A stretch of 64,000 bases of DNA from Vespula vulgaris (taxonomy: Eukaryota > Arthropoda > Insecta > Hymenoptera > Vespidae), in NCBI RefSeq assembly GCF_905475345.1, contig NC_066608.1, forward strand, positions 1,607,501-1,671,500, written 5' to 3'. Position 1 is the stretch's first letter; every line of letters starts with the position of its first letter. Shown in pieces: positions 59,450 through 64,000 of the stretch. Below the pieces are notes generated by a model, which saw only the letters and a program-made list of their open reading frames with translations, was not told where the DNA came from and ran no database searches. A program made the translations under genes and the position numbers.

Positions 59450-60286
59450 TTACATACATAACTTGGTAGATATCTAGCTTTACCTGACGGAGAATTAGAT
59501 TTAAATTGGAAAAATTACTCGGTCCGATTGCAAATCGTATTTCCATTTCGAACTCTTTTGCGGTCGCTGTGACGACCCGACTCATTTGCATCGACGCGAT
59601 CTACGTGGATCCACGGACGTGGAATTATAGTCGAGTGTGATTCCATTTGAACGAATGAAAAATTTGCTCGGAGTGCACGTTTCTGTACGATTAATAGGAA
59701 AGCCATTCTTTCGAGAGGCGGGAAACAATCAGTGGAGAATTAAACGGGGTATTTTAGATACTTAATTTAAGCGTTCAATGTGGAAAAATTCAATAAAAAG
59801 TTTATTTGTTTTTAAGATACTCGTTTCTTTTGTATAAATTATATTTTAGAATTTATAAATTTGAATCTTCGCTGCTAAAAATCGTATCAGTGGTTCCTTC
59901 TAACAGGTAAATATTCGAAAGAAAAGAAATAATACTTTGAAAATTAATATATCCAGCGAATGCGTGCGGTTTATCTAGCGAATTACTAACGAGCGCGAGG
60001 ACACGCAAACGTTAGCCGAGCTAGCCGTACTGAACTCGGCTTTGAAGTTAGGAAAAGCGTAGAAGCTTTTAATTAAAACTTACTTCCTTGCGCTGCATGA
60101 GTTGAAAGTGTTTTTCAAACGAAAGTACTTACTAACGTTTTGTATTTTCTCTGAGGTTCTGTCGTTTGAACATGTGAATTTCGAGAGATCGAAACTTTGA
60201 GAATTCACATTATAGTTCATAGGTAATGGGCTTTTCTTTTATCTTCTTTTCTGATCACATTAATTAAAAAAAAAAAAGAAAAAAAA

Positions 60287-60311
60287 ATGAATGAATGAAT
60301 GAATGAATGAA
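60287..60311. repeat. (AATG)n tetranucleotide repeat
   Basis: About six ATGA units between A-rich strings. Confidence 0.93.
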
Positions 60312-60678
60312 AATAAAGAATAAGTGATATTGATTGAAAATCATCGATCGTTATACGCACGTCTTTTTCTCATTCATCTTTCTTTTTTTTTTAAATAATA
60401 ATCTACTAATTAAATATCTGGTCGTATTACAAATTTTCTGTTAATGTGATAAATATTACTTATGTAATAAATTTTCATTAGTCCTAATATCTAAGTTTGT
60501 ATATACTTATACGAAAGTTTCCATATATAAGTTAAATTTCGACGAGTTACGTGGAAGGAATCCACGATAAGACGATACGCCGAAATGCGGTAGACTCTGC
60601 AGATCTGCGGAATCATCGTGCGGATGCTTTCTACAACAAACTCTGTTTGGCACGACTACGAACTGTATAAATTATGTG

Positions 60679-60681
<3 letters not shown>

Positions 60682-60711
<30 letters not shown>
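60682..60711. repeat. (TC)n microsatellite
   Basis: Pure TC run ending in TTTTCG. Confidence 0.94.
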
Positions 60712-60714
<3 letters not shown>

Positions 60715-61196
60715 CGTATTCGAGTCTGCATATTTACGATACGTCTACGACTTTTTCATGAACATTTTATTCGAAGTAAAAGCACGGAATTCGAATAGCA
60801 ATCGTTGACGTTAAACTTTAAAGTTTAATCGAACGATCTAAAGTCTTTTATAAGAATTAACTATCTACTGGTTATGCACTATTTATCTCCTCTACTATTC
60901 TAAGTTTCCTCGTAAAAAATTCTTTACTTAGACAATCGCGTGTGTCTTCTTTTCTAAGGTTCATTTCCCTTCTATCCAGCTTTCTTCCTTTTTCCTTTCT
61001 CTTTTTCGCTATGTTTCGCAAAGTACTCGCATTATTTCTTTTTTTCTTGTCTCTACATCGTTTCACTTTTAATTTCCCGAACTGCTCGTTTCTTTCGGTA
61101 TAACGTCGCTTGGATTTACAGTGCACGGTTGGCAATTTTATTCTTTAATTTAAAACAGACATTTCTTGAACATTCCTTTTAGATAGACAGAGAGAG

Positions 61197-61223
61197 AAAA
61201 AGAGAGAGAGAGAGAGAGAGAGA
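61197..61223. repeat. (GA)n microsatellite
   Basis: AAAAAGAGAGAG continuing as pure GA. Confidence 0.9.
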
Positions 61224-62279
61224 AAGCTACTTATCTATCTTGTGTGTTTTTCTTTGCTTTTATACAATTTCTATTTTCTATGGTTAGCAAAGTGCACACT
61301 CAAATATAGTATATCTTGAAGTATAATAAATCAGTTGTATGTCTTTCTCTCTCTTTCTCTCTCTCTCTCTCTTTTTCATCGTGGTTCTTCCTTTCTTCGC
61401 TATCCTACGTCATAATTCATCGTCTTCAATCATACCTTCGTATTTCAATGATGATAATAAAAATGAAGAACGATAGAGTATTAACAGATACATGGTAAAA
61501 ATGTTATCCACTTTAACAGAAATGTCTCTGGTGTAATTCCATTAATTATTCGTAATGGCATCTAATTAGACTCGGCTGTAAGTTCTACTTACAGTTTCGA
61601 CAGGTCGTTAGTTGGTATAACCATCCTCATAAATTCAAATGGAAAACATAGTTTCGACATATTTATCAGAAAAATAGAATGAAAGCTTTTCGTTCTCGGT
61701 CTAACCTTGTTGTATATACGTGTATTTCCAATATTACTCGAGTTAGTAGATTAATTTGATCGAAAATCGATTAAAATTTATTCGTAATCGTTGTTCGAGA
61801 ACGAACAGTTTCGGAAAGGTAAAGCAATCGAATAGAAAAGGAAGGGAAAAAAAGAAGGAAAAAAAATAAAGAAGGAAATGAAAGCTACATTGTAACAGTA
61901 GTGAATTGCGTGAGTTGCGTGGTGAGTACAATTTTCTTTGATTACGACGATATTCAACCGTATAATTAGTACATTTGTGAGACGTAAAATCAAAAACTGA
62001 GAAATATTGTAGAGTTGCTTAACAGAATGAAGGTAAAAGATGAAAAAATAAGATACGAGTGGCTCGTATACGAACATATTATCTACCTGTATAATTAATT
62101 AATCTGATAAGAACGACAAATCGTCATTGTTCTTCGTTAAAAAGCAGGAAGAATTAGCAAATTGAAAACGCGAGGGAAGAGAAATTTTTCAAAACGAAAT
62201 TTAACACAACAATTTGGATTTAATTAGAATTCTTAATGCTAAATAGGATAATTTCTTTTAAAATAAGCGACTGAAATAT

Positions 62280-62930
62280 TTCCGAGAATTTCCTAAGATA
62301 TACCACAAAGGGAAGGAGAGTTGCGTTAAGGTATTCCATGAGGTAGATATTGCTCCAGACAACGACGTTATAATTTTGATTGAAACCAGGATCCAGTCTC
62401 GTATGCTAGTAGGGTTGTGTAACGAGTAATGGGAGTATCATATGACAAAAGGTTGCGTATGATGTAGAGTGTGTGTATATGCGGATTCGTGTCGTGCTTC
62501 CTTCGTATCGTTACTCTGTACTCTTGAATGATTTAAACGAAGCCTCAGACGAGTCGCTTTTGCCTTTATTTATTCAAGATCTAATAACAGAATGTGTTAC
62601 TCATTTCACCGGAATGACTTTTTGGCTTTTGTGTACCGTAGTGCGGGGTACATTTTTTATGAATTTAAAAAAAAAAAAGAAACGAAAAAAGAAGAAGAAA
62701 AAAACAGAGTGAAAAAACAAAACAAGAGAGAACGAGAAACCAAAAAAGAAAAAGGAAGAAAAAAGAAAGACTCGCCATTCGGGCGCAACGAATTATTAAC
62801 GATCGATCGGGAACCTTTGCTATAGGGAATTTTTTTTCTTTTTCGAGGAAAAAAAGGAAAAAGGAATCATTCGAAAAAAAGGAAAAAGAAGAAAAAAGAA
62901 GAAGAAAGGGGTAAACGATTTTATTTTAAC
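62280..62930. other. Noncoding segment with purine run
   Basis: 62280-62660 is of ordinary complexity with a 77-79-codon frame that runs into poly-K. 62665-62910 is mostly A/G. No gene is supported. Confidence 0.5.
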
Positions 62931-63120
62931 GAGGCTTAATTACAGAGGGATTTAAAAGGAAGTACGCGAAAATGTACAGGGGTTCTATTTTTGCTCGGCG
63001 CTCATTTAAGGAAGGATAATCCTTATTCTTTAGCTTACTACGTTCGTTGGCGAGCTAATATCTCGCTTGTGCCATGAGAATTCTTACTTTTATTTAATTA
63101 ACGACACGCTCGACTTAATT
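62930..63120. other. Repeat-poor island with a K50-type site
   Basis: Includes AAGGATAATCCTT at 63012-63024, a near-palindrome overlapping GGATAA and TAATCC, plus GCTCGGCGCTC and TTAATTAACGACACGC. Candidate regulatory element; no frame. Confidence 0.28.
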
Positions 63121-63430
63121 TTTAGTGAAATAGATTGGAAATTATTCGTTATTATATTAATACGGTTGGAATTTCTTTTCTCTATCGTACGTTCTTCTTA
63201 TACGGAATGAAAGAATTTATGGGATGGGAAAAAAGAAAAGGAATCGTGAATGAATTAATATGCACGAGGAATATTTTTCACACGTAGATAATAATTCATT
63301 CCTGTCTTTTTAAATAATTTTCTTTCTTCTTCGACGTACGTAATTAGAGTCACTAATGATTATCGGTGACTCGTTCTACGACGACAACCACTATAACTAA
63401 GCAACTTTGTCTTTGCGAGCATTACACTAT
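63120..63430. other. Noncoding segment
   Basis: AT-rich, becoming ordinary near 63340-63420 (CGGTGACTCGTTCTACGACG). Nothing further is seen. Confidence 0.5.
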
Positions 63431-63437
63431 TTAACAT

Positions 63438-63441
63438 TCTC

Positions 63442-63487
<46 letters not shown>
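63438..63487. repeat. (CT)n microsatellite
   Basis: CT units with one CTAT interruption near the left end. Confidence 0.95.
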
Positions 63488-63489
<2 letters not shown>

Positions 63490-63490
<1 letters not shown>

Positions 63491-64000
63491 CTGTCTATGT
63501 CTATCTCTCTTGTGCTTCTTCGAGCTTCCTTCGACTTGCAAATTAGCTTTCACGACGTTCGCTGATCTCTTTGTGAGATCCTCTTCAATAGCTCACTAGG
63601 GTACTATTTCTCGGTATGTAGTATATATCTATTTTATTGGATTTCGACAAATATAACAGTATTTAAAAGTAACTAATTATACGGAGAAGTAAAAGTGGAA
63701 TATATTTATCTAAAACATTTTTTATGTATAAGCGAGATAAATTCATTGTATTCCATGGCTATTCTGAAATTATACAAAAGAAAAAAAAAATTCATAAAGT
63801 ATATTCATTTGCAGAACGTCATTGATAATTTCAGAATTATTTCGAATCACAATGGTTTTCGGAAAGCCGCAATAATTTTATAACCCTATTAGAATGTTAT
63901 ATTTCAAATAAAGTGTGTGTCTCGTAGAACTTCATGATAAATATCATGATGAAGATGAAAATTTGAGCGATGATGAAACTCTTGCTTATTAATTATTCCC
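63490..64000. other. Noncoding segment
   Basis: Ordinary complexity to 63610, then AT-rich. The 62-codon frame at 63695-63883 is A/T-driven. Nothing supported. Confidence 0.5.

Larger units (their letters stand above)
59460..62280. other. AT-rich desert with small islands
   Basis: GC-richer patches lie at 59540-59700, 59980-60120 (GCCGAGCTAGCCGTACTG) and 60540-60670. Simple repeats at 60287-60311, 60682-60711 and 61197-61223. No exon is supported. Confidence 0.5.

Noticed and set aside
1..64000. tRNA, rRNA, snRNA or known insect miRNA genes
   Set aside because: I looked for tRNA T-loop words (GGTTCGAATCC type), U1/U6 starts and mature sequences of common insect miRNAs (bantam, let-7, miR-1, miR-2, miR-9, miR-34, iab-4 and others) and saw none. 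A covariance-model scan would be decisive.

Overview
The window reads as AT-rich, intergenic or intronic DNA from a eukaryote, most likely an insect. By eye, GC is roughly 30%. There are no operons, Shine-Dalgarno-spaced ORFs or bacterial RNA genes. Long (TA)n, (GA)n/(CT)n and (CA)n/(TG)n microsatellites recur every 1-3 kb. CpG dinucleotides (TCGA, CGATCG, ACGT) are common rather than depleted, which I associate with hymenopteran genomes (bees, wasps, ants). The taxon is an inference from composition only.

I found no protein-coding gene I can name. Nearly all long open frames are products of stop-free simple repeats (GA, CT, TA, GAA, ACC or TTCTC tracts) or overlap equally open frames on the other strand. 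A few frames of 48-96 residues lie in non-repetitive sequence and look protein-like: 10345-10491 minus, 11865-11955 plus, 24005-24238 plus, 41699-41989 minus and 51101-51373 minus. They are recorded as weak candidates. I recognised no tRNA, rRNA, snRNA or known insect miRNA and no intact transposon.

Layout. 0-10 kb: AT-rich DNA with two local duplications, a diverged pair at 1.03-1.53 kb and a precise 150-bp tandem pair at 7.93-8.23 kb, plus a possible decayed transposon end at 9.56 kb. 10.3-12.1 kb: a cluster of GC-richer islands with small open frames, a palindrome, a splice-donor-like site and a hairpin. 13.7-30 kb: alternating AT desert, compound microsatellites and 150-300 bp repeat-poor islands, some with homeodomain-type (TAATCC) sites. 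30.8-31.4 kb: a purine-rich domain. 32.0-34.3 kb: the longest repeat-poor, GC-rich stretch, ending in an (ACC)n tract. 35-45 kb: GAA repeat, desert and scattered islands. 45.1 kb: three perfect CArG boxes (CCATATATGG) within 54 bp. 45.8 kb: sixteen perfect TTCTC units. 49-57 kb: islands with ETS-like sites and a diverged tandem duplication bordered by GA repeats at 53.9-54.3 kb. 57.1-59.3 kb: a purine tract followed by a pyrimidine-rich domain. 59.5-64 kb: desert with a few islands.

The simplest overall reading is a gene-poor regulatory landscape or a very large intron. Short islands of ordinary complexity, the candidates for conserved noncoding elements or small exons, are spaced through microsatellite-rich DNA. 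Cross-species alignment and RNA-seq would decide which islands matter.
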